Shown here: positions 9,961 through 18,496 of the stretch, piece after piece
Numbering within the stretch: the first letter of the stretch is position 1
Layout of the letters: every line of letters starts with the position of its first letter
DNA from: Opitutaceae bacterium
Lineage (GTDB): Bacteria > Verrucomicrobiota > Verrucomicrobiia > Opitutales > Opitutaceae
Length of the DNA: 64,000 bases
Assembly (NCBI GenBank): GCA_030648295.1
Contig: JAUSID010000163.1
Span: 1 to 64,000, forward strand
Direction: 5' to 3'
Translations under genes and position numbers: made by a program
Notes under the pieces: model-generated
Seen by the model: only the letters and a program-made list of their open reading frames with translations
Database searches by the model: none
Told to the model about the DNA's origin: nothing

Positions 9961-10827
9961 ATGTTTCCGATTGTCGACACCAAGAATGCCGCTGCTGTCG
10001 CGGCATTCGCCGAGCAGAAGTTCGTGATCATGTATCCCGGCGCGAACCCGGCGTGGCTGAAGACGATTTTTCGGGACGTCGAACAGCTTTTCACGGGTGG
10101 TCATCCCGACTACGCGCCGGTCGACCTGCGTTATCATGACCTCGAGCATACGCTCCAGGCGACATTGTGCCTCGTTCAACTGCTCGACGGCCGCCACGGC
10201 GCGGCGGTCGAACCCCGGGTGGATTCCCGGCAGTTCGAGCTGGCAATGGCATCGGTGCTGCTGCACGACGCCGGTTACCTGAAGCTCAGGGCGGACACCC
10301 TCGGAACCGGCGCGAAGTACACGTTTTGCCACGTGCTCCGCAGCTGTGCGTTTGCAGCCTCCTATCTGCCGGGGCTCGGAGCCGTCAACCACGAGGTCGA
10401 GGCCGTGCTCGGAGCAATCAACTGCACTGGTCCGACGAAGGAAATCAGCCGGCTGCGTTTCCGGGATCAGGTCGAACGGGTGATCGGCTGTTCGCTGGCC
10501 ACCGCTGATTACCTCGGCCAGATGGCCGCGGTCGATTACCCGGACGAACTCGAGATTCTGTACAGCGAGTTCCAGGAGTCGGATGACTTCATTCACTTGC
10601 CCCCGTCGCGCCGGACCTTCAAGTCGGCCGAGGATTTGATTGAGCGGACGCCAATGTTTTGGCGGAAAATCGTGCTCCCGAAACTGGAGAGCGATTTTCA
10701 GGCGGTGTATCGGTTCCTGGCGCGGCCGTATCCGCACGGGCCCAATCTCTACCTCGAAGCGGTCGAGCGAAACATCGCTGCGGTGAAGCGGCAGCGGACA
10801 TCCTCGCGACTCGTGCCGCAAGAATAA
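9961..10827 (+). CDS. HD-domain protein, probable metal-dependent phosphohydrolase
   Basis: 288 residues. The H...HD...D pattern of the HD superfamily appears as YHDLEHT (58-64) and LLHDAGYLK (101-109), with further His at CHVLRSC and NHEVEAVLGAI. The spacing resembles 3',5'-cyclic nucleotide phosphodiesterase-type HD domains, but the substrate cannot be read from the sequence. The ATG at 9961 is used. A GTG at 9922 would add 13 residues without similarity value. The gene is divergent from coaE and is followed closely by comM, only 39 bp downstream on the same strand, so the two may be co-transcribed. Confidence 0.75.
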   Translation: MFPIVDTKNAAAVAAFAEQKFVIMYPGANPAWLKTIFRDVEQLFTGGHPDYAPVDLRYHDLEHTLQATLCLVQLLDGRHGAAVEPRVDSRQFELAMASVLLHDAGYLKLRADTLGTGAKYTFCHVLRSCAFAASYLPGLGAVNHEVEAVLGAINCTGPTKEISRLRFRDQVERVIGCSLATADYLGQMAAVDYPDELEILYSEFQESDDFIHLPPSRRTFKSAEDLIERTPMFWRKIVLPKLESDFQAVYRFLARPYPHGPNLYLEAVERNIAAVKRQRTSSRLVPQE

Positions 10828-10866
10828 CGTCGCGTCCCTCGGCCACCGCGGTCGAAATGTCAGCGC

Positions 10867-12408
10867 ATGCTCGCGACGATCGCCTCGGCCGCCCTGCAAG
10901 GGATCGACGCCGAGGTCGTCCACGTCGAAGTGAACGCCGGCGAGACGGGTGATCCAAAATGGCACCTGGTCGGGCTGCCGGACGCTGCGGTCAAGGAATC
11001 GTGTGATCGCGTTTTCGCCGCCCTGAACAACAGCGGCTTCCATCCGCCGCGGACCCGCACGACGATCAACCTTGCGCCGGGTGATCTGCGCAAGGAGGGG
11101 CCAATGTATGATCTGCCCATCGCACTCGGCATCCTCGCGGCGACGCGGCAGCTGCAGGCGGAGAATCTCGACGAGTGGTTGATTGCGGGTGAGCTCAGCC
11201 TTTCGGGGGCAACGCGGCCGGTGCGCGGCGCACTCGCGATGGCGCGGCTCGCGCGCTCGCTGCGAAAACGCGGGATGCTCGTGCCGGGAATTTCGGCCGA
11301 CGAGGCGGCGCTGGTGGAGGGCGTGTCGGTATATCGCGTCGATTCACTGGATCGCGCCGTGCGGTTTCTCAGCGGCCAGCTACAACTCCAGCGCGTCGAG
11401 CGCACCCGGAGCCGGCGGTTTCCCACCGCGGGCGGTACGGATGGCCTGGCTGATTTTTCGGAAATCAAGGGCCAGCACGCGCTGCGTCGCGCCGTCGAAG
11501 TCGCCGTGGCCGGAAACCACAATCTGCTGATGATTGGCCCGCCGGGCGCCGGCAAATCGATGGTCGCGAAGCGGATTCCCTCGATCATGCCGGAGCCGAT
11601 TCTCGATGAGCATCTCGAGATCCTGAGCATCCACTCCGCGGCCGGCCGTACCATCAGCGGGGAAATGAACTGGGATGCGCGGCCGTTCCGTTCACCGCAT
11701 CACACGGTTTCGGATGTGGCGCTGCTCGGCGGCGGCACGATTCCGGGGCCGGGGGAAATCTCGCTTGCCCATCACGGTGTGCTGTTCCTCGACGAACTGC
11801 CCGAGTTCAAGCGCTCGGCGCTCGAGGTGCTGCGGCAGCCGCTGGAGGATGGTGAGGTGACGATTTCGCGCAGTGCCGGAAAGGTGACGCTTCCGTGCGC
11901 GTTCATGCTCGTCGCGGCGATGAATCCCTGCCCGTGCGGATATCTTGGCGATTCGAAACACGAGTGCCGGTGCACGCCGACCCAGATCCAGCGATACCGC
12001 GCCCGGATCAGCGGGCCGCTGCTGGATCGGATCGATCTGCACATTGAGGCGCCGTCGCTGTCGCTGGCCGAGTTGCGCTCCGATCGACCCGGTGAATCCT
12101 CGACCGCGATGCGCGAACGCGTCCAGGCGTCGCGGTTGCGACAGCAGGAGCGGTTCAAGGGGACGAAGATCACCTCGAACGCGCGGATGACGCATGCGCA
12201 AATCCGGAAGCACTGCACCATTGACGCCACGATGGGCGATTTGCTCCAGCACGCGATGGAGGAGCTGCATCTTTCCGCCCGGGCATATGATCGGATCCTG
12301 AAAGTCTCCCGTACAATCGCGGATTTGGCCGGGGTCGAAAAGATCGAGTCCGCCCATCTGCTCGAGGCGATCCAGTATCGGAGTCTGGATCGGACGGTGT
12401 TTTATTAA
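10867..12408 (+). CDS. comM: ComM/YifB family Mg-chelatase-like AAA+ ATPase
   Basis: 513 residues, the typical length. The N-terminal ChlI-like domain ([40 protein letters not shown]) precedes the AAA+ module with Walker [11 protein letters not shown] (222-231) and a Walker B in [13 protein letters not shown]. The characteristic Cys-rich insert [18 protein letters not shown] and a C-terminal Mg_chelatase_C helical domain follow. In naturally competent bacteria ComM is a hexameric helicase that promotes branch migration during integration of transformed DNA. Its presence beside a type IV pilus cluster is compatible with natural transformation, but ComM/YifB is widespread and is not proof. It converges with the yhaM-like gene across a hairpin repeat. 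Confidence 0.93.
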   Translation: MLATIASAALQGIDAEVVHVEVNAGETGDPKWHLVGLPDAAVKESCDRVFAALNNSGFHPPRTRTTINLAPGDLRKEGPMYDLPIALGILAATRQLQAENLDEWLIAGELSLSGATRPVRGALAMARLARSLRKRGMLVPGISADEAALVEGVSVYRVDSLDRAVRFLSGQLQLQRVERTRSRRFPTAGGTDGLADFSEIKGQHALRRAVEVAVAGNHNLLMIGPPGAGKSMVAKRIPSIMPEPILDEHLEILSIHSAAGRTISGEMNWDARPFRSPHHTVSDVALLGGGTIPGPGEISLAHHGVLFLDELPEFKRSALEVLRQPLEDGEVTISRSAGKVTLPCAFMLVAAMNPCPCGYLGDSKHECRCTPTQIQRYRARISGPLLDRIDLHIEAPSLSLAELRSDRPGESSTAMRERVQASRLRQQERFKGTKITSNARMTHAQIRKHCTIDATMGDLLQHAMEELHLSARAYDRILKVSRTIADLAGVEKIESAHLLEAIQYRSLDRTVFY

Positions 12409-12410
12409 GC

Positions 12411-12475
12411 CCTGGGAGCGCGGGCGTCCCGCCCGCAATGATTCGGAATGCGGGCGAGACGCCCGCGCTCCCAGG
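12411..12475. terminator. Inverted palindromic repeat pair between convergent genes, possible bidirectional terminator
   Basis: Two 27-bp arms (12411-12437 and 12449-12475), complementary at 26 of 27 positions, surround an 11-bp loop. Each arm is itself a small palindrome (GCGGGCGTCCCGCCCGC). It lies 2 bp after the comM stop and just before the stop of the convergent gene. No T-run follows, so termination is inferred from position and fold only. It belongs to the GGGAGCGCGGGCG repeat family found at eight places in this window. Confidence 0.6.
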
Positions 12476-12486
12476 GAAGAGATCGC

Positions 12487-13500
12487 CTACAGCAACTCCT
12501 GCTGCTCCGGTGAGGAAATCTTCCGCGTCAACAGCGGCGAACTCAGGCCGGGCAGCCGCTCGGAGAACTCGTCGGTTTCGCCGGCCTGCCGCAGCGCGCG
12601 CTGCACCATGCCCATCTTCGCGTCGAGGTTGTCGATCATCGAGACGAACACGGCCTCGGGCGTCGCGGCGTAAACGGCCGCGCCCCACTCCGGTTCGCCC
12701 TGGTGCGAAAGGATGATGTGCTCCAGCCGCTCGAGCCGCTCCGGATCAAGCCGCGCCTTGATGCCGTGCTTCCGCGCCAACTGGTATCCAAGTACCACAT
12801 GCCCTTGCAGAATCCCCCGCCGGCTGCGCCGCGTCGCGAGCGTGCCTTCGTATTCGATGGCCTTGCCCGTGTCGTGCAGCAGCACGCCCGCCATCGCGAG
12901 GTCGGGATCGACCTCGGTGTAGAGCGGCAGCAGCGCCTTGCAGGCCCGCGCCATGTGGGTCGTGTGCTCGAGCAGCCCGTGACGATACGCGTGGTGCATC
13001 GCGATCGCCGCCGGCGACCACCGGAACGTTTCGCCGATTTCCTCGCACACGCCGCGGACCGTCATTCGCAGCTCGTCCTGTTTGATGCTGTCGATGAATG
13101 TCTGGAACTCGGTCCACAGTGCTTCGTGATTCTCCGGTGCGGTCTCAATCAGATTTTCGAGCAACCCCGGTACACCCAGCTCGCCCTCGGCCAGCGCCAC
13201 CGCCTTCGCGAGTCGGGGCGAGAAACGGCCCTGATAAAAATCAACCTTGCCCTCGATTCGAACGACCGCGCCTTCGCCCGCCGCCTTTAGCGCTTCGAAC
13301 ACCGGGCTGTCGTTGAAGACGGTGCAGCTGAATGACCCGCTGCGGTCGCCCAGTTCCAGACTGTAGAATGGGTTTCCGTTGGACGCGGTTTTCGCCGCCA
13401 GTTTTTTCAGTACGAGCAGGCTCGTGAAAGGGCGGCCGTTCGAGCCGGGCTCGAGCGCCTTGAGCTCGCGAACAATCAATGTGGAAATCACTTCAGGCAT
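12487..13500 (-). CDS. YhaM-like 3'-5' exoribonuclease (OB-fold plus HD domain)
   Basis: 337 residues. An N-terminal OB-fold (about 25-105: KTASNGNPFYSLELGDRSGS, VVRIEGKVDFYQGRF) is followed by an HD phosphohydrolase domain with HHAYRHGLLEHTTHMA, GVLLHDTGKAIEYE and ILSHQG. This arrangement is that of YhaM/CBF1, a Mn-dependent 3'-5' exonuclease of RNA and ssDNA. The start at 13500 (MPEVISTLIVRELKALEPG) matches the usual YhaM beginning, while an upstream start at 13560 adds an unlikely 20 residues. The upstream gene on the same strand ends 56 bp before the start. Confidence 0.85.
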   Translation of the reverse strand: MPEVISTLIVRELKALEPGSNGRPFTSLLVLKKLAAKTASNGNPFYSLELGDRSGSFSCTVFNDSPVFEALKAAGEGAVVRIEGKVDFYQGRFSPRLAKAVALAEGELGVPGLLENLIETAPENHEALWTEFQTFIDSIKQDELRMTVRGVCEEIGETFRWSPAAIAMHHAYRHGLLEHTTHMARACKALLPLYTEVDPDLAMAGVLLHDTGKAIEYEGTLATRRSRRGILQGHVVLGYQLARKHGIKARLDPERLERLEHIILSHQGEPEWGAAVYAATPEAVFVSMIDNLDAKMGMVQRALRQAGETDEFSERLPGLSSPLLTRKISSPEQQELL

Positions 13501-13556
13501 GGCGTGGCGCGCTGGTTGCGCCCGTGTGCCGGTAGAAGAGCGGACCGGCGCGCTGT

Positions 13557-14135
13557 TCACAAGCTTGCGGGTTCGGCGTGCAGCTTCACCAGTTTCGTAT
13601 ATGCCCGGAAATACGGATGGCCCACATCGCGCAACAGCGCGTAGAAAACCGTCTCCGATGGCAGCACATGCACGCCGCTGCGAGTGAGCGAATCGAGGCA
13701 GGTCCGCGCATCATCCGGACGCCGCGCGCCGACCGCATCGCTCAGGATGGTGACCTGCAAGCCCGCGGCGAGCGCCGCGATCGCGGTCTGATACACGCAC
13801 ACCGAGGTCTCGACGCCGCAAATCAACAAATGCTGGACCTCGCGCACCCGAAGCAACGCGTCGTGGATCCCTTCGTCGCCGAGCGCGGAAAACGCATTTT
13901 TTCCCCAGATCGGAGCCTGCGGCGCGAGGGCGACGAGGCCGGGCGAGGTGCTGCCGAGCTTTTGCGGAACCTGCTCGGTGAACGCCAGCGGCAACCCGAT
14001 TCCGACCGCCGCGCTGATCGCGAACTCGCAGCGTTGGTGAACCCGGGCGCCCTCGGTGATCGCCTGCACGAACACCGGCTGCATGTCCACGCAGAGCAGA
14101 AACGTGTCATCGGGAACGGAGGTTGGGGAGGGCAT
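13557..14135 (-). CDS. Isochorismatase-family cysteine hydrolase
   Basis: 192 residues with the family catalytic triad D17 (LLCVDMQPVF), K79 (IWGKNAFSA) and C113 (GVETSVCVYQTA), preceded by the usual cis-peptide Val-Glu. It most resembles the subgroup of short hydrolases (YcaC/PncA-like) of unknown or varied amide substrates. It is not evidently linked to the menaquinone genes in this window. It lies 9 bp downstream of the phosphatase gene and upstream of the YhaM-like gene on the same strand, suggesting a three-gene unit. Confidence 0.85.
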   Translation of the reverse strand: MPSPTSVPDDTFLLCVDMQPVFVQAITEGARVHQRCEFAISAAVGIGLPLAFTEQVPQKLGSTSPGLVALAPQAPIWGKNAFSALGDEGIHDALLRVREVQHLLICGVETSVCVYQTAIAALAAGLQVTILSDAVGARRPDDARTCLDSLTRSGVHVLPSETVFYALLRDVGHPYFRAYTKLVKLHAEPASL

Positions 14136-14144
14136 GGCGACGAG

Positions 14145-14804
14145 TCAGGGCGTATACCGTTGGCGGGCTTTTACCTGAATGAAACGTTTTTCCGGCAACT
14201 CGAGCGCGGTCAAATGTCCGCCGAGCACGCAGCCGGTGTCGATGCCGACCGACCATTTCAGCTGGTGGATTTCCGGCCGCGGCGTGTGGCCGTACACGAC
14301 AAACGGCGGACCGTTCCAGCGTTCGGCCCATGCCGGCGCATCGGGAGCATCGGCGCGCTTCGCCGGTTTGCCGCTGCGATCGATGACCTGGATGCGCGTC
14401 ACGACCTCGGCGGGCTGCGCCTGCCAGGGCTGGTCCGGCAGGAAACCGCCGTGCACGAACACGGTGCCGAGGGTCGGGTCCTCGAATGTGAGCCGCATTT
14501 TTTCCAGGTACGTCCAGTCCTCGGGCCGAAGATTTTCGACCGTGTCGAGATCGTGTTCCTTCAGGCACTTCCTGTCACCGGAACGCCGATACTTCAGCAG
14601 CCGCAGCTCGTGGTTGCCGAGCAGTGCGGTGGCCTTGAGTCGCCGCGCCAGATCCAGCACCTTCAGGCTGTCGGGCCCGCGGTTGACGAGATCGCCCAAC
14701 AGGATGAGCCGGTCCTCGCTGGCCAGGGCGAGCCGATCCACCAATTCGGCGAATTCAGCATGACAGCCATGGATGTCGCCGATGGCGATAAGGCGCCCGT
14801 TCAT
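14145..14804 (-). CDS. PP1/PP2A-like metallophosphoesterase
   Basis: 219 residues with the calcineurin-like signature GDIHGCHAEF (9-18), GDLVNRGPDS (37-46) and LLGNHELRLL (61-70), plus VFVHGGF and YGHTPR toward the C-terminus. This matches bacterial serine/threonine protein phosphatases of the lambda-phosphatase/PrpA type, though diadenosine tetraphosphatase-like members look similar. It is the first gene of an apparent run with the isochorismatase-family and YhaM-like genes on the minus strand. Confidence 0.85.
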   Translation of the reverse strand: MNGRLIAIGDIHGCHAEFAELVDRLALASEDRLILLGDLVNRGPDSLKVLDLARRLKATALLGNHELRLLKYRRSGDRKCLKEHDLDTVENLRPEDWTYLEKMRLTFEDPTLGTVFVHGGFLPDQPWQAQPAEVVTRIQVIDRSGKPAKRADAPDAPAWAERWNGPPFVVYGHTPRPEIHQLKWSVGIDTGCVLGGHLTALELPEKRFIQVKARQRYTP

Positions 14805-15238
14805 GCGGCCGGAATTGGGGGTGCAGAACGCAAGGGAGCAGAAAGGAGATAATCGGAGTGTGCCCCAAGAAAAAAAGGGGCACCTGGGGGCGCGGGGCGC
14901 GGGCTGTTCAGCGCGGATATTCGGTGGCTGGAAAGTGGCCGCAGCTTTTCGTCGCAGGTTTTCCCTGGGAGCGCGGGCCTCTGGCCCGCATCAGTCGATT
15001 GTGTCGGCCGAACGAACTTTCGAGAGCTTTGGCGGGCGGGACGCCCGCGCTCCCGGGGAAGCATTGTTGTGTGATTGTCTTACGCTAGAGTTTGGCCGTT
15101 CGCCGCACGCCAAATTCTCTGCCAATAACCAGACTTAAAGCCCGCTCGGTGCGGGTGATCACGTTGCAGCAGAAAAAATCCGAACGTCTCCGAGTTCCGG
15201 GCTAGCATCCCCGCCCGCGGCCATTAGATCAGAGCTCC
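14805..15238. repeat. Spacer with palindromic pair
   Basis: No gene is seen. A GGGAGCGCGGGC-family pair lies at 14964-14990 and 15031-15058 in inverted orientation with a 40-bp loop. The segments 14805-14960 and 15060-15238 show no recognisable promoter or RNA gene. Two divergent genes start from this spacer. Confidence 0.7.
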
Positions 15239-15790
15239 ATGGAAATGCATCTGCAACCGCTCGCGTCGTCCTGCTGCGTATCGGGCGAGCCGTTTGTCGA
15301 GGGCGCCCGAGTCGCCAGCTACCTCGTCCGCAACGCCGGACTCGAGATTGTGCGCTTCGACCTGCTGGAAGCGCAGGCCGGGAATTTTGCGCCGGAGGGT
15401 TTCGTGGCCTGTCGCTGGGTCCAGGTGTTCAAGCCGCGCCGGCCGGGCGAGAATCCCGAACGTGAGCTCAAGCTCACGACCGAGACTTTGTTCTTCGCGC
15501 TGACCGACCCGTCGACCGAACCGACGCCCGAGAACACCCGGCTCGTGCAGTTCCTCGCGCTGATGCTGGAGCGAAAGCGTATTCTCCGGCCGAAGGGCCG
15601 GACATCCGATGGAGCGCGGTTGCGCTACGAGCACGCGAAAACCAAACAGATGTTCGAGGTGTCCGCGGCCGAGCTGACGCCCGAGTTCTTCGTCGCCGTC
15701 CAGGAGCAACTCAGTGTGTTGGTGGGAGTGCCGAAGCCGAAAATTGAGCCGCCGCAAAGCGCCGAACCCCAGCCCGCCCGGACGGAGTGA
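15239..15790 (+). CDS. Conserved hypothetical protein
   Basis: 183 residues, soluble and acidic in its middle, with no signal peptide or membrane segment. It begins MEMHLQPLASSCCVSGEPF, has a hydrophobic core pattern (ASYLVRNAGLEIVRFDLLEA) and a helical stretch ENTRLVQFLALMLERKRIL, and ends in a Pro/Glu-rich tail. A WVQVFKPRRPGENPE segment is likely exposed. I do not recognise a family. It is preferred over the antisense frame 15224-15796 because its codon usage and hydrophobic periodicity look protein-like. It faces the Ldh-family gene convergently. Confidence 0.6.
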   Translation: MEMHLQPLASSCCVSGEPFVEGARVASYLVRNAGLEIVRFDLLEAQAGNFAPEGFVACRWVQVFKPRRPGENPERELKLTTETLFFALTDPSTEPTPENTRLVQFLALMLERKRILRPKGRTSDGARLRYEHAKTKQMFEVSAAELTPEFFVAVQEQLSVLVGVPKPKIEPPQSAEPQPARTE

Positions 15791-15931
15791 CGCCACGCGG
15801 CCGGCGGGTCCGGCTGGTCGAACCGCGTCCGCCCCGAGTTGTTTTTGCGGCCCGCCGCGGGCCGGCGCCTTTTTCCTGGTTGCGCGGGTTTTCGCCGGGG
15901 CGGCTTTTTTCGTCGGTCGCGTCCGCCGCGC

Positions 15932-17023
15932 TTACTCCGCGACCTTGAACTCCGAAACTGTCCACTTCGGCTTGCGTGCCTCGGTCGCGAGTTCGTTGAA
16001 GGCGTTGATCTCCGCTTCCGTGAACAGCAGCCCGCCATTCTTTGCGCTGCGGGCCGCGAACTGCGCCTCCGGCTGACCGGGCAGCAGGCAGTTTTCGTTG
16101 CCGTGGCCCAGGATGTCCTGGATGACCGACTTGACGTTTTCAGGCTGATTGCGGCCCTTCGCGAATGCGCCGGCGTTCATCGCCTCCGGCTTCCACACTT
16201 GGAAGAAAAACGTGCACGTGCCCTTGTCGTCGCCGACCTGATCCCAGCGATTTCGAATCGTGGGCAACGAGCCGCCGATGAACGCGCCGATGATTTCATT
16301 CATCAGCGAAAGCCCGTAGCCTTTGTGAGCGCCGAATGGCAGCAGGTATTTCGCCTGAGAGGGGTCCGTGGTTGGCGTGCCGTTGGCGTCGACCGCGGCA
16401 TTCGGCGGAAGCTGTTTTCCCTCGCGCGCGAGCTGCTGCACGCGACCCATCGCGACGACCGAGGTGGCCCAGTCGATCACGATTGGATACCCGATCGCCG
16501 CCGTGGTGGGAAAGCCCCACGAGTGCGGATTCGTGCCGAGCGTCGGATATTTTCCGCCGAACGGGACGACCTCGGCGAGCGCCGCGGTGCAGTTCGTGTA
16601 CGCGATGTAGCCGCGTTTGGCCGCATCCATCACGTAGCCGCCGCCCCAGAGGTAGTGAAACGCGTTGTCGACCGACACCATGCCAACGCCGTACCTGTCG
16701 GCGAGTTTGATGGCCGTCTCGATCGCGGCATAGCCCGTTGCCTGGCCGAGCTTGCGATTCGCATTCCATACCTGCGCGGCGCGGAACGGCACCTTCACCT
16801 TTTCGATCTTGGCCTTTGGCTTGCAGCCGCCGGCGCCGGAGCCGAAGAGGTGATCGAGATGCAGCGCCTTGAGCGCGTTGTGGGTGCGAATGCCATGGCG
16901 CGTGGCCTCGGCGCAGAAGCGCGCGCCGGCGGCCGCCTCCTGGCCGGAGTAGCCGCGTTTCTTATACGCAGCTGCGACGAGGGCGTTGTGCTTTTCTTCA
17001 GGGACGACGTGGAAGATTTCCAT
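15932..17023 (-). CDS. Ldh-family (malate/L-lactate/ureidoglycolate dehydrogenase-type) oxidoreductase
   Basis: 363 residues of the Ldh_2 (PF02615-type) NAD(P)-dependent 2-hydroxyacid dehydrogenases, which have a fold distinct from classical lactate dehydrogenase. Landmarks are HGIRTHNALKAL, the VSVDNAFHYLWGGGYVMDAA segment, NCTAALAEVVPFGG, GTNPHSWGFPT, ATSVVAMGRVQ and LLPFGAHKGYGLSLMNEI. The substrate (malate, lactate, ureidoglycolate or other) cannot be told. The upstream reading frame to 17131 is the translation of a nonamer repeat array, so the ATG at 17023 is the start. Two other 2-hydroxyacid enzymes follow at 17200-19933. Confidence 0.88.
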   Translation of the reverse strand: MEIFHVVPEEKHNALVAAAYKKRGYSGQEAAAGARFCAEATRHGIRTHNALKALHLDHLFGSGAGGCKPKAKIEKVKVPFRAAQVWNANRKLGQATGYAAIETAIKLADRYGVGMVSVDNAFHYLWGGGYVMDAAKRGYIAYTNCTAALAEVVPFGGKYPTLGTNPHSWGFPTTAAIGYPIVIDWATSVVAMGRVQQLAREGKQLPPNAAVDANGTPTTDPSQAKYLLPFGAHKGYGLSLMNEIIGAFIGGSLPTIRNRWDQVGDDKGTCTFFFQVWKPEAMNAGAFAKGRNQPENVKSVIQDILGHGNENCLLPGQPEAQFAARSAKNGGLLFTEAEINAFNELATEARKPKWTVSEFKVAE

Positions 17024-17150
17024 AAGGGAAGACGGGAAGACGGGAAGACGCGGAAGATGCGGAAGACGTGGGAGACTGGGAAGACGGGAAGACCGGGGAG
17101 ACGGGGAAGACCGGGAAGACCGGGAAGACACGGAAGACGGCGAAAGTGGT
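17024..17150. repeat. Nonamer tandem array (GGGAAGAC-type) in the Ldh-family gene leader
   Basis: About thirteen imperfect copies of an 8-9 bp unit (C)GGGAAGAC begin 3 bp upstream of the start codon. On the gene's coding strand it is CU-rich (GTCTTCCC). A second array of the same unit lies upstream of the pyruvate carboxylase gene at 23998-24110. Confidence 0.85.
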
Positions 17151-17199
17151 GAAGTGGCCGAGTCTTTCGTGTCTCGCGTTCTTCGCGTCGCGTTCTTCG

Positions 17200-18180
17200 C
17201 TACACGACTTTTTTTACGGCAACTTCGGGATTGATCTGCGCCAGCGGCTTGTCGCCGTGCATGGCGAGGATCAGGTTCTTCACTGCGGCGGTGGCCTGGC
17301 GCTGGACGCTCTCGAACGTGCGGGAGCCGATGTGCGGCGTAACGATCACGTTCGGGAGTTTCAGCAGCGGGTGATCCGGCTTCGGCGGTTCCTCGTCGAG
17401 CACGTCGGTGCCGTAGCCGCCGATCTGCCCCGATTTGAGACCGGCCACCATGTCGGACGTGTGCACGATTTCACCGCGGGCGCAGTTCAGGATCAGGACG
17501 CCCTTCTTCATTTTCGCGATGCTCTTCGCGTTCACCATGTCGCGCGTCTCGGGCGTGAGGTTGGTGTGGAGCGAGATGTAATCGGACGCGGCGTAGATTT
17601 CGTCCACCGACTGCACGCGTTTCACGTTGTGTGCGCTCGCGAACTTTTCGTCCCAATAAACGTCGAACCCGATCACGTTCATCCCAAAGGCGCGCGCGCG
17701 AATGGCGACTTCCTTGCCGATCCGGCCGAGTCCGATGATGCCGATGGTTTTCTCGAGGAGTTCGTGCCCGGTCTTGCGCTTCCAGCTGCCGCTGCGCGTC
17801 GAATCGGTGTGGTAGAAAAAATTCTTCTCCATCGCCAGGAGGAGCAGGAAGGTGTGCTCGGCCACCGTGGTGTGATTCACGCCGGGGGTGAAGAGCAACG
17901 GGAGGCCGAATTCGGTGCACGACTTCACGTCGATCTTGTCGACGCCGATGCCGTACTTGGAAAGCACCTTCAGCTTCGGCCGCGCCTTCTCGAGGACCTT
18001 CCGGGTGATCAAGTCGTCACCGCAGATATAGCCGTCGACGTCGCCGACGAGCGCGAGGGTGTCCGCCTCGTTGAGCGGGCCGCGGGCACGGATGACTTCC
18101 CAGCCCGTGTCGGCGAGAAGCTTGTGGTGCTCGCCCGGCGTGTCTTGGAACGAGGTGGTTGTGAGCAGGATCTTGGTCAT
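17200..18180 (-). CDS. D-2-hydroxyacid dehydrogenase (SerA/phosphoglycerate dehydrogenase-like)
   Basis: 326 residues. The substrate domain contains LKVLSKYGIGVDKIDV. The Rossmann domain has the dinucleotide motif GIIGLGRIGKEVAIRA and D179 for NAD binding (VIGFDVYWD). Catalytic Arg (NCARGEIV), Glu (VLDEEPPKPDHPL) and His (VTPHIGSRT) are present. It lacks the regulatory ACT domain of long SerA, so lactate, glyoxylate or other 2-oxoacid reduction is as likely as serine synthesis. The ATG at 18180 (MTKILLTTTSF) is used. It is transcribed toward the Ldh-family gene (176-bp gap). Confidence 0.88.
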   Translation of the reverse strand: MTKILLTTTSFQDTPGEHHKLLADTGWEVIRARGPLNEADTLALVGDVDGYICGDDLITRKVLEKARPKLKVLSKYGIGVDKIDVKSCTEFGLPLLFTPGVNHTTVAEHTFLLLLAMEKNFFYHTDSTRSGSWKRKTGHELLEKTIGIIGLGRIGKEVAIRARAFGMNVIGFDVYWDEKFASAHNVKRVQSVDEIYAASDYISLHTNLTPETRDMVNAKSIAKMKKGVLILNCARGEIVHTSDMVAGLKSGQIGGYGTDVLDEEPPKPDHPLLKLPNVIVTPHIGSRTFESVQRQATAAVKNLILAMHGDKPLAQINPEVAVKKVV

Positions 18181-18496
18181 GGCAAAGGAACGGTGGTTTT
18201 CGCACACGCGCCGATCCGACGGAAGGAGAAAGTGTGTTCATGACAGCGTCCTGGGAGCGCGGGCGTCTCGCCCGCCCAAACCGGCGGTTAACGGACGATT
18301 CCCTGTCGTGGGATTTTGCAGCAGACAGGTCGTTTGCAGCCGACGATGAAGCAAATTGCGGGCGAGACGCCCGCGCTCCCAGGGAGTCAGCTACAATTTT
18401 CATTACCGCCGCGAAACCACCGGCGATGAGCCGCTAATATCCGCGGCTGGATTTCCGGGATTGTTTTCGTGGCGGCCCGGCGGAAAGCTTTACGCC
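18181..18496. repeat. Divergent spacer with palindromic pair
   Basis: No gene is seen. A GGGAGCGCGGGC-family pair (18250-18276 and 18357-18384, inverted, 80-bp loop) occupies the space between the divergent D-2-hydroxyacid dehydrogenase and FAD oxidase genes. The upstream frame of the FAD oxidase runs through the right arm, giving a spurious repeat-encoded N-terminus. Confidence 0.75.

Noticed and set aside
9889-11043. 384-codon minus-strand frame
   Set aside because: Antisense to the HD-domain gene and to the start of comM. No recognisable motif.
13557-14135. Isochorismatase as part of the menaquinone/siderophore pathway
   Set aside because: The protein is a short YcaC/PncA-like hydrolase about 35 kb from menF and next to nuclease and phosphatase genes. 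The family name alone does not link it to isochorismate.
15224-15796. 190-codon minus-strand frame opposite the hypothetical protein
   Set aside because: The composition is His/Arg/Leu-rich and shadow-like, while the plus-strand frame has a balanced, protein-like pattern. The choice is not certain.
16986-17150. Possible CRISPR-like array
   Set aside because: The units are 8-9 bp, directly tandem and imperfect, with no unique spacers of uniform length and no cas genes in the window.
18356-18496. Longer N-terminus of the FAD oxidase
   Set aside because: The added residues (RARRPRSQG...) are translated palindromic repeat and unlike any GlcD N-terminus. No ATG-initiated conserved sequence precedes the GTG at 18497.
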